A DNA stretch of 64,000 nt from Rhodocyclales bacterium (GCA_026399475.1 JAPLQY010000086.1:96818-160817); one strand, 5' to 3'; counted from the stretch's first letter, positions 56,520 to 64,000 are shown. The notes: a model not told the origin generated them from the letters alone. Numbers and translations: made by a program.

Positions 56520-57419
56520 ATGGCAAAGAAAGAATACGCGTTCTACCCCGGCTGCTCCTCGCAGCTCAAGGCCTCGGCATCGAACTACCTGGTGTCGACC
56601 AATGCCATGTGCAATGCGCTCGACATCAAATTGACCGAGATTCCGGACTGGAACTGCTGCGGCGCCTCGGTCGGCTACTGCGAGGGCGGCGAATTGCCGC
56701 GCATCGCCATAAACGCGCGCAACTTCGCCCAGGCCGAAGCCCATCTGCCGGGACAGGACATCGTCGCCACCTGCGCCGCCTGCTGGCTGGGCGCCCGCGA
56801 ATCCAAGGAACGTCTTGACGGCTCTGCGCAGTTGATGAAGGAAACCAACGAGGCCCTTGCCGCTGCCGGACTGCACTACAACGGCGGCGCGAATGTGCGC
56901 CACATGGTCGAGGTGCTGATCGAGGACTTCGGCTACGACGGACTCAAGCAGCCGATGAAGAAGTCGCTGGAAGGCATCAAGTTCGCCGGCTATGTCGGCT
57001 GCCAGACCAACCGTCCCTTCGGCATCGTTGGCGAATCCTTCGAGAACCCGCTTTACCTCGACAAGATGGTCGAAACCTTCGGCGGCGAAGCGCTCACCAC
57101 CTACGACCAGAAGGTCACCTGCTGCGGCGGCGCACTGGCCTTTTCCGAGCCGGAGAAGAGCCAGAAGCAGATTCGCGACATCGTCGAATCGGCCTACGAT
57201 GCGGGCGCGGAAATGATCGTCACCCCCTGCCCGCTGTGCCAGGCCAACGTCGAGGTCTACCAGTCGGAAATCAACAAGAAGCAGGGCACCAAGTTCAACA
57301 TGCCGGTGCTCTACTATTCGCAACTGATGACCATCGCTTATGGCGGCAGCGCCAAGGACGCAGGCCTGAACGGCCAGCTGATCCGCGCCGAAAAGCTGGA
57401 GAAGATTGCCGGCAAGTAA
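56520..57419 (+). CDS. hdrB: HdrB-like CCG-domain protein
   Basis: A 299-residue protein with two CCG domains: PGCSSQLKAS with DWNCCGASVGYCEGG and CAACWLG in the N-terminal half, and GCQTNRPFG with VTCCGGALAFSEPE and PCPLCQANVE in the second. These bind the unusual iron-sulfur clusters of heterodisulfide reductase subunit B. It probably completes a QmoAB-HdrCB electron-bifurcating or quinone-linked complex. The start at 56520 has GGAGG 8 to 12 bases upstream. The last 30 bases recur in decayed form at 60389-60418. Confidence 0.93.
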   Translation: MAKKEYAFYPGCSSQLKASASNYLVSTNAMCNALDIKLTEIPDWNCCGASVGYCEGGELPRIAINARNFAQAEAHLPGQDIVATCAACWLGARESKERLDGSAQLMKETNEALAAAGLHYNGGANVRHMVEVLIEDFGYDGLKQPMKKSLEGIKFAGYVGCQTNRPFGIVGESFENPLYLDKMVETFGGEALTTYDQKVTCCGGALAFSEPEKSQKQIRDIVESAYDAGAEMIVTPCPLCQANVEVYQSEINKKQGTKFNMPVLYYSQLMTIAYGGSAKDAGLNGQLIRAEKLEKIAGK

Positions 57420-57469
57420 GCGGCTCCAGACATCGTGAAGTCTGGCGGCAAGGCGCGGGAACCTGCATC

Positions 57470-57504
57470 AAGGAGTGCGCGAGCACCAGCCCCGCGCACT
57501 CCTT
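57470..57504. terminator. hairpin terminator after hdrB
   Basis: A perfect 12-bp stem AAGGAGTGCGCG (57470-57481) with CGCGCACTCCTT (57493-57504) around an 11-base loop. It closes the qmoAB-hdrCB run, 50 bases after the hdrB stop and 12 before the convergent histidine kinase stop. The T-tract is weak. Confidence 0.65.
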
Positions 57505-57515
57505 GCCGTGCAAGC

Positions 57516-58862
57516 TCAAATGCGATTTCCGGTCGCCACCGTTGTGCCATTTGTTTCCAGCGGCACCCGTACGCAGGCGATGGTGCCGCCACCCATCCGC
57601 GGGGATAGTTCCACCGACCAGCCGTTGGCGCTGGCGAGTTGGCGCACGATAGCCAAACCGAGGCCGCTGCCACCGGTGCGACTGCTGCGCGAGGGTTCCA
57701 GTCGGTAGAAGGGTCGAAACACCGCTTCACGCTCACCCTCCGGAATCCCCGGGCCACGATCCTTTATCAGGATATCGACATGGTCGTCGACAATGCGATA
57801 TTCAATATCAATCGCTTCTCCCGCGCCATAGCGCTGGGCGTTGTCGATCAGGTTGGACAGGATGCGCTTGAGCGCAAGCGGGCGTACACGCAGTTGGCAA
57901 TCGGGCCCCTGGTGGCCACGAATCTCTGTTCCCGGATGCGCCAACTCAGTGATGACGTCGGCGAGCAGGTCGCACAACTCTATCTCGGCCGTCTCTCTCT
58001 CCGAAAAATCGCGGCCAACCTCCAGGCAGCGGGCAATCAGCTCGTTCATGCCCTCGACATCGCGCAGCACTCGGCCCAGGAGCTCCGCGTCGGGCTTTTC
58101 AGAGATCATCCCAAGTGCCAGCTGGATACGAGCCAGCGGCGTACGCAGGTCGTGCGAAATACCCGCCAGCAGGGTGGTGCGATTGGCCAGCAGTTCCTCG
58201 ACCTGCTCCCCCATCCGATTGAACTCGCGCGCCAGAGTCGCGAGTTCGGCTGGACCATCTTCGGGCAGCGGTTCGAGGCGCCGGCCCTGGCCAATGCGCT
58301 GGGTCGCTGCCGACAGACGCGAAAGCGGCGCGATCAGCCGATGTGCCAGCCAGGCCGACGTAATCAGGGCAACCAGGGCGCCAACCGACAGGATGAGCAA
58401 CACCGCGAGCGAGGGCTGCACCGCAACGCGGCTGGCCGGGAAACCGACACGCACGGCGGTGCCGGCTACCGGCAGGTCGGCCCAGTACCATGACTCGCCA
58501 TCCTCGGCATGGCTGGTGCGCAGCGCGATGGGCTGGCCACTGCGGGTACTCAGGGCTGACTCGAGAAGGCCGAAATAGGGAAGCAGACTTGTGAACTCGG
58601 ACACCTCACGCGAGGGGTCCTGCACCTGCAGGCGATGCAGGCGGTTGATGCGCTTCTGAAGCTTCGGTTTGTCGGCGGCCGAAGTCGACTGCCAGGCTTG
58701 CGCCGTTCCCAGCATCAGCGCGGCGAAATCGTCGGTGGCGTCACGACCGAGCGGGGTCAGGGCGAAAAACGTGATGACGGCGAGAGTGAAAACCTGGAAA
58801 ACGAACGAAACCAGCGCGATGACCAACGCTGTGCGGCCAAACAGCGTGCGCGGCGCCATCAT
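57516..58862 (-). CDS. sensor histidine kinase (EnvZ-like)
   Basis: A 448-residue inner-membrane kinase. Two helices (about residues 8-30 and 155-175) bracket a short periplasmic domain. A HAMP linker (APLSRLSAATQRIGQG) precedes the phospho-acceptor box GISHDLRTPLARIQL, then the N-box SNLIDNAQRYG, and G boxes DRGPGIPEGE and GGSGLGLAIVRQLA. The ligand is unknown. It overlaps the response regulator stop by 4 bases. It converges with hdrB. Confidence 0.93.
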   Translation of the reverse strand: MMAPRTLFGRTALVIALVSFVFQVFTLAVITFFALTPLGRDATDDFAALMLGTAQAWQSTSAADKPKLQKRINRLHRLQVQDPSREVSEFTSLLPYFGLLESALSTRSGQPIALRTSHAEDGESWYWADLPVAGTAVRVGFPASRVAVQPSLAVLLILSVGALVALITSAWLAHRLIAPLSRLSAATQRIGQGRRLEPLPEDGPAELATLAREFNRMGEQVEELLANRTTLLAGISHDLRTPLARIQLALGMISEKPDAELLGRVLRDVEGMNELIARCLEVGRDFSERETAEIELCDLLADVITELAHPGTEIRGHQGPDCQLRVRPLALKRILSNLIDNAQRYGAGEAIDIEYRIVDDHVDILIKDRGPGIPEGEREAVFRPFYRLEPSRSSRTGGSGLGLAIVRQLASANGWSVELSPRMGGGTIACVRVPLETNGTTVATGNRI

Positions 58863-59566
58863 GTCGCGCGCGTGCCACCCGGTGAGAAGAGATAGCCCTC
58901 GCCCCAGATGGTCCGGAGGTAAACCGGGTGTCCGGGATCGGCCTCGATCTTGCGGCGCAGGCGGGTGACGCGTACATCGACCATGCGATCAAAGGCCGCT
59001 CGCTCGTAGCCCTTGAGCAGATCAACCAGGGCATCACGACTCAAAACCCGGTCCGGATGCTCAAGCAAAACCTTGAGTAGAGAGAACTCCGCACCTGACA
59101 ATTCAACTTCCGCCCCATTGCGCGTCAGACGGTGTGCCTCGATATCGACCTCGAAGGGACCAAAATGGCGGAAGCGGCCAGGCGCCGTCGGCGGGCGCCG
59201 CCGTCGCAGCACGGCGGTCAGGCGTGCCAGCAGTTCGCGGTGACTGAATGGTTTGGGCAGGTAATCGTCGGCGCCGACCTCGAGGCCGACAATGCGGTCG
59301 ACTTCCTCGCCTCGCGCCGAAAGCATGATGATGGCCGGCGAACCCTCGGCACTTAGCGAACGGGCCAGGACCAGTCCATTCTCTCCGGGCAGCATGACAT
59401 CGAGCAGAATCAGGTCGACCCTACGGGTGGCAAGGTGGCACTTCATCGCGGTGCCGTCTGCCACCGCAGAGACTTCGAAGCCGTTGTCCGAAAGATAGCG
59501 CACCAGCAACTCGCGCAAGCCCTCGTCATCGTCAACCACCAGTATGCGACCGCGCCATTCAGTCAT
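58859..59566 (-). CDS. OmpR-family response regulator
   Basis: A 235-residue regulator. The receiver domain begins RILVVDDDEGLRELLV and has the phosphorylation site in LILLDVMLPGENG, with Thr/Ser and Lys in later motifs (MLSARGEE, YLPKPFS). The C-terminal OmpR winged helix carries LSGAEFSLLKVLLEHPDRVLSRDAL and TLRRKIEADP-type recognition, with RTIWGEGYLF at the end. The start at 59566 precedes a set of phased CCTGNAAC repeats that could be its own operator. Confidence 0.93.
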   Translation of the reverse strand: MTEWRGRILVVDDDEGLRELLVRYLSDNGFEVSAVADGTAMKCHLATRRVDLILLDVMLPGENGLVLARSLSAEGSPAIIMLSARGEEVDRIVGLEVGADDYLPKPFSHRELLARLTAVLRRRRPPTAPGRFRHFGPFEVDIEAHRLTRNGAEVELSGAEFSLLKVLLEHPDRVLSRDALVDLLKGYERAAFDRMVDVRVTRLRRKIEADPGHPVYLRTIWGEGYLFSPGGTRAT

Positions 59567-59580
59567 GGCTTTGCTATCTC

Positions 59581-59618
59581 CCTGAAACAACCTGTAACAA
59601 CTGTGGCCTTCCTGCAAC
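59581..59618. promoter_or_regulatory. phased CCTGNAAC repeats between the response regulator and a cytochrome
   Basis: CCTGAAAC at 59581, CCTGTAAC at 59591 and CCTGCAAC at 59611 are spaced by 10 and 20 bases, one and two helix turns. This is the layout of an OmpR-type response-regulator site. It lies 15 bases from the regulator start and about 145 from the divergent cytochrome gene. Confidence 0.45.
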
Positions 59619-59762
59619 CTGTCGGAAATTCCTTCGCCCTACTCTTGCAACAAGCATCCGCCGGATCACTCCCGAAAGTATCACAAGGCAGCAGGGATGA
59701 CGATAGGCCCAACCGGGGGATTTGCCAGAGTCACATTTTTTTACTGAAAAAGGAGAAAATTC

Positions 59763-60362
59763 ATGTCCAGGAAACAGTCATTTATTGCGGCCGTCGTTGC
59801 CATCGCTATGGTTGGTACTACCGCAGTCAACTCCGCGTACGCCGATACTGCCAAGTACCCCAGCGTGGACAAGACATCAGCGGATTCCGCAAAGCAGTAC
59901 AAGATGTCAAAGGAATTTGTGGACCAGGTGTCAAAGCTGCCACCTGAATTCGTGGCGCAGTTCAAGAAGATGACGAGCAAACACACCCGCTTCAGCGAGG
60001 ATGCCACGGCGCGGCAGGTCATGATGGAACTCCTCAGCGATACCCAGTGCGTGACAACCATGTTGATGGTCGAGAACGGGGAGATGGCTGCCGATTGCGC
60101 GATCCGCGCATCCGCGCACCGCTGGCCGAAAGGACACTTGTTGGCTTATGTCCAGCTCAATCAGATCAATGCCGATTCGCTCGGCGCGCTCCCGGGTATA
60201 AATGAATTGGTCGAAAGGGGTCTGGAACGTGTCGCTGAGTTTGCCATCAAGAAGGATTTCATCAGCGCGGGCGCCGAGATGGGCAATGTTCTAAAGGGGT
60301 GTGCGACATGCCACAGCATGTTCCGCTTCGACAAAGGAACATCTCCTTACATCAGGGAATAG
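59763..60362 (+). CDS. small periplasmic c-type cytochrome
   Basis: A 199-residue exported protein. The signal peptide (SRKQSFIAAVVAIAMVGTTAVNSAYA) is followed by a helical domain and a C-terminal CATCH haem motif at residues 180-184, close to the end as in class II cytochromes. Two further Cys lie mid-protein (TQCVTTM; ADCAI). It lies across a divergent promoter region from a two-component system and downstream of qmo-hdr, but the electron partner is unknown. The start at 59763 has AAAGGAG about 6 to 12 bases upstream. Confidence 0.85.
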   Translation: MSRKQSFIAAVVAIAMVGTTAVNSAYADTAKYPSVDKTSADSAKQYKMSKEFVDQVSKLPPEFVAQFKKMTSKHTRFSEDATARQVMMELLSDTQCVTTMLMVENGEMAADCAIRASAHRWPKGHLLAYVQLNQINADSLGALPGINELVERGLERVAEFAIKKDFISAGAEMGNVLKGCATCHSMFRFDKGTSPYIRE

Positions 60363-60388
60363 CCGGAGCTTGCGTGAGGCGGCGCTGT

Positions 60389-60418
60389 AAAAGCTGGATA
60401 AGATTGCGGGCAAGTAAG
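60389..60418 (+). pseudogene. decayed copy of the hdrB 3' end
   Basis: This 30-base stretch matches the last 29 coding bases plus one base of hdrB (57391-57420) at 28 of 30 positions. In the hdrB frame it reads KLDKIAGK then stop, versus KLEKIAGK; the two differences are at third codon positions (GAG to GAT, GCC to GCG). The pattern suggests a former coding copy that has decayed, not a fresh duplication. Upstream of it the frame is interrupted by TAA. Confidence 0.5.
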
Positions 60419-60441
60419 GCATAAACCCAGTCATCAGGGAT

Positions 60442-60474
60442 ATAAAAAGGCCGGAATCCACCGGCCTTTTTTAT
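60442..60474 (+). terminator. intrinsic terminator after the cytochrome gene
   Basis: ATAAAAAGGCCGG (60442-60454) pairs with CCGGCCTTTTTTAT (60461-60474) around AATCCA, with a T run built into the right arm. It is a strong rho-independent terminator for the small cytochrome and also stops the CBS gene from being read from upstream. Confidence 0.88.
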
Positions 60475-60516
60475 GGGTAGGCTGTGATGCACAAAATAGC
60501 CGAGGAGGAGTCGAAT

Positions 60517-61113
60517 ATGGAGCGAGCCAACTACAAACCCCTGCCATTCCAGAAGCTCAAGGCTGGAGCCGGGTATTTCCAACCCAGCACCTACCGGCTG
60601 GTGCAGGTGGATTCGCCGGCGATCGAGGTCATGACCGATCTGCAGCATGTCTCTGCGGCTACCACCGGACCCGACGTCAAACTGTCCCAAGCCACGCAGA
60701 TGATGATATCGCGCGGCGTACGCCTGCTGCTGGTCGTGGATTCGAATAACGACATTCTCGGCCTGATCACGGCCCGCGACACGATGGGCGAACGCCCCAT
60801 CAAGTTCATCCAGGAGAACGGCGGCAAACACGGCGACTTGAAGGTATGCGATTGCATGACATTGCTCAACACCATCGAAGTGCTGGCGTTGAGCGATGTA
60901 TTGCGGGCAGAGGTGGGGCATATTGTCACCACGCTCAAGAATGTAGGACGGCAGCATGCGATGGTGGTTGATACCGACGTCCTGTCAGGCAGGGAGTCGG
61001 TCAGGGGCATCTTCTCGATCACCCAGATTGGCCGCCAGCTTGGCATGTCCCTGCAGGCTTTTGAGGTCGCCAGAACCTTTGCCGAAATCGAGGCGGCACT
61101 GTCTGCGAGATAA
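60517..61113 (+). CDS. CBS-domain protein
   Basis: A 198-residue soluble protein with a pair of CBS motifs: the first around VKLSQATQMMISRGVRLLLVVDSNNDILGLITARD, the second around VLALSDVLRAEVGHIVTTLKNVGRQHAMVVDTD ending RGIFSITQIGRQLG. CBS pairs bind adenosine nucleotides such as AMP or SAM and regulate other proteins. It may sense energy charge for the neighbouring sulfur enzymes (inference). The start at 60517 has GAGGAGGAG about 8 bases upstream. Confidence 0.87.
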   Translation: MERANYKPLPFQKLKAGAGYFQPSTYRLVQVDSPAIEVMTDLQHVSAATTGPDVKLSQATQMMISRGVRLLLVVDSNNDILGLITARDTMGERPIKFIQENGGKHGDLKVCDCMTLLNTIEVLALSDVLRAEVGHIVTTLKNVGRQHAMVVDTDVLSGRESVRGIFSITQIGRQLGMSLQAFEVARTFAEIEAALSAR

Positions 61114-61162
61114 AGGCACCCCGGCGGGCAGACATCGACGCCGGTGAGTTCTCAAATAGTTG

Positions 61163-61189
61163 TTGGCGCCCCCCGGTATTCGGTGCCAA
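61163..61189. terminator. weak hairpin between the CBS and YkgJ genes
   Basis: TTGGCGCC (61163-61170) pairs with GGTGCCAA (61182-61189), with one G-T pair, in the gap between two convergent genes. No strong T run follows, so its role as a terminator is uncertain. Confidence 0.35.
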
Positions 61190-61194
61190 TATCG

Positions 61195-62085
61195 CTAGTC
61201 GTCCTCGGCGATGTCGCCTTCGCCTTCCTCCGCCCGTCGCTTGGCGGCCTCGCGTTCTTCGATCAGGCGCTTTTCCTGCACCTTGGTGAGGCGTTCCTGT
61301 GCCGCCTCGGAATTGAGCGCAATGCTTTCTTCGCCAAACAGCACCTGACGCAGGAAGCGGAAGGCGAATTGCAGCAGCGCGACATCGTCGGCGAGCAGTG
61401 CCTCCTTCTCCGCCTGAGGCAAGTCGAATAGCTTGTTGAAGGATTCCGCACCGACGAATTCGCGAAAGCGGTCGATGTCGTAGCAAGCCATGAAAAACAG
61501 CTGGCGACTGCGCAAAGTTGGCTTGCCGATTGACGGGCCGGAAGATTGTTTCTTCAGGACCAGTTGGCGCCAGCCGCGCGCCAGCTCGTCGTACTCCGGC
61601 AGGCCCTGCTCCTGGCGATAGTCATTGATGGTGATGCTGCGCGGTTCATTGTGGCCCTTGCAGTGGTCTTCCTTGACGATGGCGTAAGAGTCACGGTCAA
61701 CGTACTCGTCCTGCTTGCGCATCGATAACAGCGCCACAGGGTAATAGCGGCAGGCGGTTGGCCTGTCTTCATAGATGCCGCAGCCCTCTGGCTTCATGAA
61801 ACGGCAGGCGGTACCTTCCTCGACGGGGCGCAGCTTGACCCCGGCGATACTGTCCTTGTCCATTTCATAGGGCACCGTGTAGTTCTTGAGGAACTCTGTG
61901 GACGTAATGCCGAGGCGGGATTTCATCCGCAGTACATCATAGGGCGTCAGCGAAATGTCGATGTTGGAACAGCAGGCATTCCAGCAGCCAATGCCCTTGT
62001 GGCAGGAGAACTGGATGACATGGGTGCCCTCCACCATGGTGGGGAGAACAGGACTTTGCGGAAAGGGAATATCGGGACGTGACAT
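61195..62085 (-). CDS. YkgJ-family cysteine-cluster protein
   Basis: A 296-residue protein with the YkgJ cysteine pattern, HKGIGCWNACCSNIDISLTPYDVLRM, then GTACRFMKPEGCGIYEDRPTACRYYPVAL, probably binding an iron-sulfur or zinc site. The C-terminus is a highly charged helix (EKRLIEEREAAKRRAEEGEGD). The function of the family is unknown. It lies just downstream of aprA on the same strand, after a hairpin. The start at 62085 has GAAAGG upstream. Confidence 0.85.
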   Translation of the reverse strand: MSRPDIPFPQSPVLPTMVEGTHVIQFSCHKGIGCWNACCSNIDISLTPYDVLRMKSRLGITSTEFLKNYTVPYEMDKDSIAGVKLRPVEEGTACRFMKPEGCGIYEDRPTACRYYPVALLSMRKQDEYVDRDSYAIVKEDHCKGHNEPRSITINDYRQEQGLPEYDELARGWRQLVLKKQSSGPSIGKPTLRSRQLFFMACYDIDRFREFVGAESFNKLFDLPQAEKEALLADDVALLQFAFRFLRQVLFGEESIALNSEAAQERLTKVQEKRLIEEREAAKRRAEEGEGDIAEDD

Positions 62086-62130
62086 GAAAGACCTTTCAAT
62101 TGCCGGGGTATGCATCCCCTCGAAATGAAA

Positions 62131-62160
62131 CAGGCCGAAAGCCTCACGGCTTTCGGCCTG
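62131..62160 (-). terminator. hairpin terminator after aprA
   Basis: CAGGCCGAAAGCC (62131-62143) pairs with GGCTTTCGGCCTG (62148-62160) around loop TCAC, with TTTCATTT following on the minus strand. It has the same loop and most of the same stem as the terminator at 43301-43330. Confidence 0.82.
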
Positions 62161-62183
62161 CCATGTTACCGCTGACTGGGCTC

Positions 62184-64000
62184 TTAGTGCGGAGCGGCGG
62201 CCTTGAACAGCTTGGACTTGTCGACCAGATCCACGTGCTTGCGCTTGAAGCAGGTCCACTTCTTGGAGTGCTTGTCGTAGATCGAATTGACGAAGCAGTG
62301 CCAGTTCTTCTCGTCGACGAAGTTCTTGTCGGTGCGATAGTAGAAGCCGGGGTAACGGCTTTCCTCACGGAACTGGATGTGCTTCATGTGGGCTTCGGCC
62401 GTCAGGATGCGATGGTAGTTTTCCCAGGCGCGCAGCAACTCGTGCAGATCCTTTGCACGCAGCTTCAGCGAATCTTCCTTCAGCATCTCGAGCTTCTCTT
62501 CGGCAACCGCCAGCATCTTGTCGTTGGTGTTGTAGTAAGTAGCGACACCGGCAACGTACTCGTCCATGATTTTCTGCAAGCGCATCTGCAGCATCTTGGG
62601 CGTGATGTAGTGCGGGTTGACGTCGATCGCCGTGGTGTAGTCCTTGTGCTGCAGGAAGGTACGCACCGGCCTCCAGATCGTTTCGGCGATCTGTTCAGCG
62701 GTCTCGTCGAACTCGAGCTTGTAATCGGGATTGTCGAGTACGTACTTGATCATCGACTTGGCGGCCAGACGGCCCTCCGTATGCGAACCGGAGGAGAACT
62801 TGTGGCCCGAGGCGCCGACGCCGTCGCCGGCGGTGAATAGGCCCTTGACCGTGGTCATCGAGCGATAGCCCCAGTTCCAGCCCTTCGGCAGGTGCGCGGG
62901 AATGCCGTCGTATTCTTCGGTGGTCGGTGCGCCGACGTCGGTCGGGCCGGACACCCAGATACCGCAGCAGCCGGAGTGCGAGCCGAGCAGGTAGGGCTCG
63001 GTAGGCATCAGCTCGGAGTTCTTCTCACGCGGGTCGATGTTCTCGCCGACCCAGATGCCGCACTGGCCGATACACATGTCGAGGAAGTCTTCCCAGGCTT
63101 CGGCTTCCAGATGCTTCACTTCCTTCGGCGTCAGGGTCTCAGCCAGCTTGGCCAGGGCAGTGACGGTGTCCATGTAGATCGGGCCGTGACCGTCCTTCAT
63201 TTCCTTCAGCATCAGGTGGTTGCGCAGGCAGGAAGCGGGAACGGCGGCCTGCCCGTAGGGCGGGTAGTCGTTCAGCATTTCCTTGTTCTTGACCATGTAG
63301 TCTTCGCCGTAGGCATTGGTGGCCTTGGCCTTGAACAACAGGAACCATGCGCCCACCGGACCGTAGCCGTCCTTGAAGCGGGCGGGCACGAAGCGGTTTT
63401 CCATCATGGTCATCTCGGCGCCGGCTTCGGCAGCCATGGCGTAGGTGCTACCTGCGTTCCACACCGGGTACCAGGCACGGCCCGAGCCCTCGCCCACGGA
63501 GCGCGGACGGAACAGGTTGACGCAACCGCCGGCAGCCAGCATCACGGCCTTGGCCTTGTAGATGTAGATCTTGTTCTCGCGCACCGAGAAACCGGCGGCG
63601 CCGGCGATGCGCGTCGGATCGTTCTTGTCGTTGATCAGATGAACGATGAATACACGCTCCTCGATGCGATCGAGGCCGAGCGCCTTCTTGGCGGCTTCGG
63701 CTACGATCCACTTGTAGGATTCGCCGTTGATCATGATCTGCCACTTGCCTGAACGCACGGGCTGGCCGCCGTCCTTCAGGGCCGGCAGGCCTTCCTTCTG
63801 TGCTTCAGCGCCGTCATGACGCACGCCTGCAGCGTCGGTTTTCCAAATGGGCAGGCCCCACTCTTCGAACAGATGCACGGAGTCGTCAACGTTGCGGCCC
63901 ACGTCGTAGGCCAGGTCGTCACGGGTGATGCCCATCAGGTCGTTGGAGACCATGCGCGTGTAGTCGGCGGGATCCTGCTTGTCGCCGATGTAGGTGTTGA
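62184..64000 (-). CDS. aprA: adenosine-5'-phosphosulfate reductase alpha subunit AprA (5' end outside window)
   Basis: About 605 residues are visible, running to the C-terminal end KLFKAAAPH; the 5' end is beyond the right edge (the frame stays open to 64000). Typical AprA motifs are INTYIGDKQDPADYTR near the visible start, AGGCVNLFRPRSVGEGSGR, and KFSSGSHTEGRLAAKSM. The flavoprotein links sulfite and AMP to APS, in sulfur oxidisers running in the oxidative direction. AprB would be expected just upstream, outside the window. QmoAB-HdrCB, encoded 5 kb away, is its likely electron partner. Confidence 0.95.
   Translation of the reverse strand, partial: NTYIGDKQDPADYTRMVSNDLMGITRDDLAYDVGRNVDDSVHLFEEWGLPIWKTDAAGVRHDGAEAQKEGLPALKDGGQPVRSGKWQIMINGESYKWIVAEAAKKALGLDRIEERVFIVHLINDKNDPTRIAGAAGFSVRENKIYIYKAKAVMLAAGGCVNLFRPRSVGEGSGRAWYPVWNAGSTYAMAAEAGAEMTMMENRFVPARFKDGYGPVGAWFLLFKAKATNAYGEDYMVKNKEMLNDYPPYGQAAVPASCLRNHLMLKEMKDGHGPIYMDTVTALAKLAETLTPKEVKHLEAEAWEDFLDMCIGQCGIWVGENIDPREKNSELMPTEPYLLGSHSGCCGIWVSGPTDVGAPTTEEYDGIPAHLPKGWNWGYRSMTTVKGLFTAGDGVGASGHKFSSGSHTEGRLAAKSMIKYVLDNPDYKLEFDETAEQIAETIWRPVRTFLQHKDYTTAIDVNPHYITPKMLQMRLQKIMDEYVAGVATYYNTNDKMLAVAEEKLEMLKEDSLKLRAKDLHELLRAWENYHRILTAEAHMKHIQFREESRYPGFYYRTDKNFVDEKNWHCFVNSIYDKHSKKWTCFKRKHVDLVDKSKLFKAAAPH

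Overview
The window reads as chromosome of a GC-rich betaproteobacterial sulfur oxidiser. The housekeeping order is typical of Betaproteobacteria: DUF3619-DUF3106-RDD, lptG/lptF divergent from pepA-holC, tgt-queA next to yajC-secD-secF, and pcnB-folK-panBCD divergent from valS. The sulfur gene set (soxYZAXB without soxCD, soeABC, tusA/dsrE2, aprA and qmoAB with hdrC/hdrB) resembles Sulfuritalea- or Thiobacillus-like chemolithotrophs. The genus is an inference; no rRNA lies in the window.

Layout. 1-8.2 kb: envelope and housekeeping genes (DUF3619 tail, DUF3106, RDD, lptGF, pepA, holC, a glutathione S-transferase, purB, DUF2322). 8.3-15.1 kb: cytochrome c', a cytochrome b561-type protein, and the secF-secD-yajC-tgt-queA run on the minus strand. 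15.2-18.3 kb: a Crp/Fnr regulator, tRNA-Leu(CAA) and the potassium transporter kup. 18.4-23.2 kb: the periplasmic thiosulfate-oxidising genes soxY, soxZ, soxA, soxX and soxB, then a DsrE-like lipoprotein on the other strand. 23.4-34.8 kb: macA/macB efflux genes, a CYTH-CHAD protein, a SixA-type phosphatase, a MarR regulator, an alpha/beta hydrolase, a RhlE-type helicase, a FAH-family hydrolase and an FGGY kinase. 35-42.3 kb: panD, panC, panB, DUF486, folK, pcnB, then valS. 42.3-50.7 kb (all minus): a periplasmic protein of unknown function, a FadL-type porin, dsrE2, tusA and soeC-soeB-soeA. 50.9-57.4 kb (plus): a three-gene operon ending in a YfcE-like phosphoesterase, then qmoA-qmoB-hdrC-hdrB. 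57.5-64 kb: a two-component system, a small c-type cytochrome, a CBS-domain protein, a YkgJ-type cysteine-cluster protein and most of aprA, which runs off the right edge.

How the genes work together (family knowledge plus inference). Sox proteins would oxidise thiosulfate in the periplasm. Without SoxCD in this cluster the sulfane sulfur would be passed on, and TusA and DsrE2 are candidate cytoplasmic sulfur carriers. Sulfite could be oxidised in the cytoplasm by two routes: directly by SoeABC into the quinone pool, or by AprBA through APS with electrons passing to a QmoAB-HdrCB complex.

Several dispersed non-coding elements stand out. GTGAAA-type inverted arrays lie inside two operons, a short hairpin family occurs in two intergenic regions, GC-rich intergenic elements abut the starts of secF and qmoB, and a decayed copy of the hdrB 3' end lies 3 kb from hdrB. 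A phased CCTGNAAC repeat lies between the response regulator and the divergent cytochrome. No CRISPR array, insertion sequence or integrase was seen, and no gene-free stretch exceeds about 270 bases.
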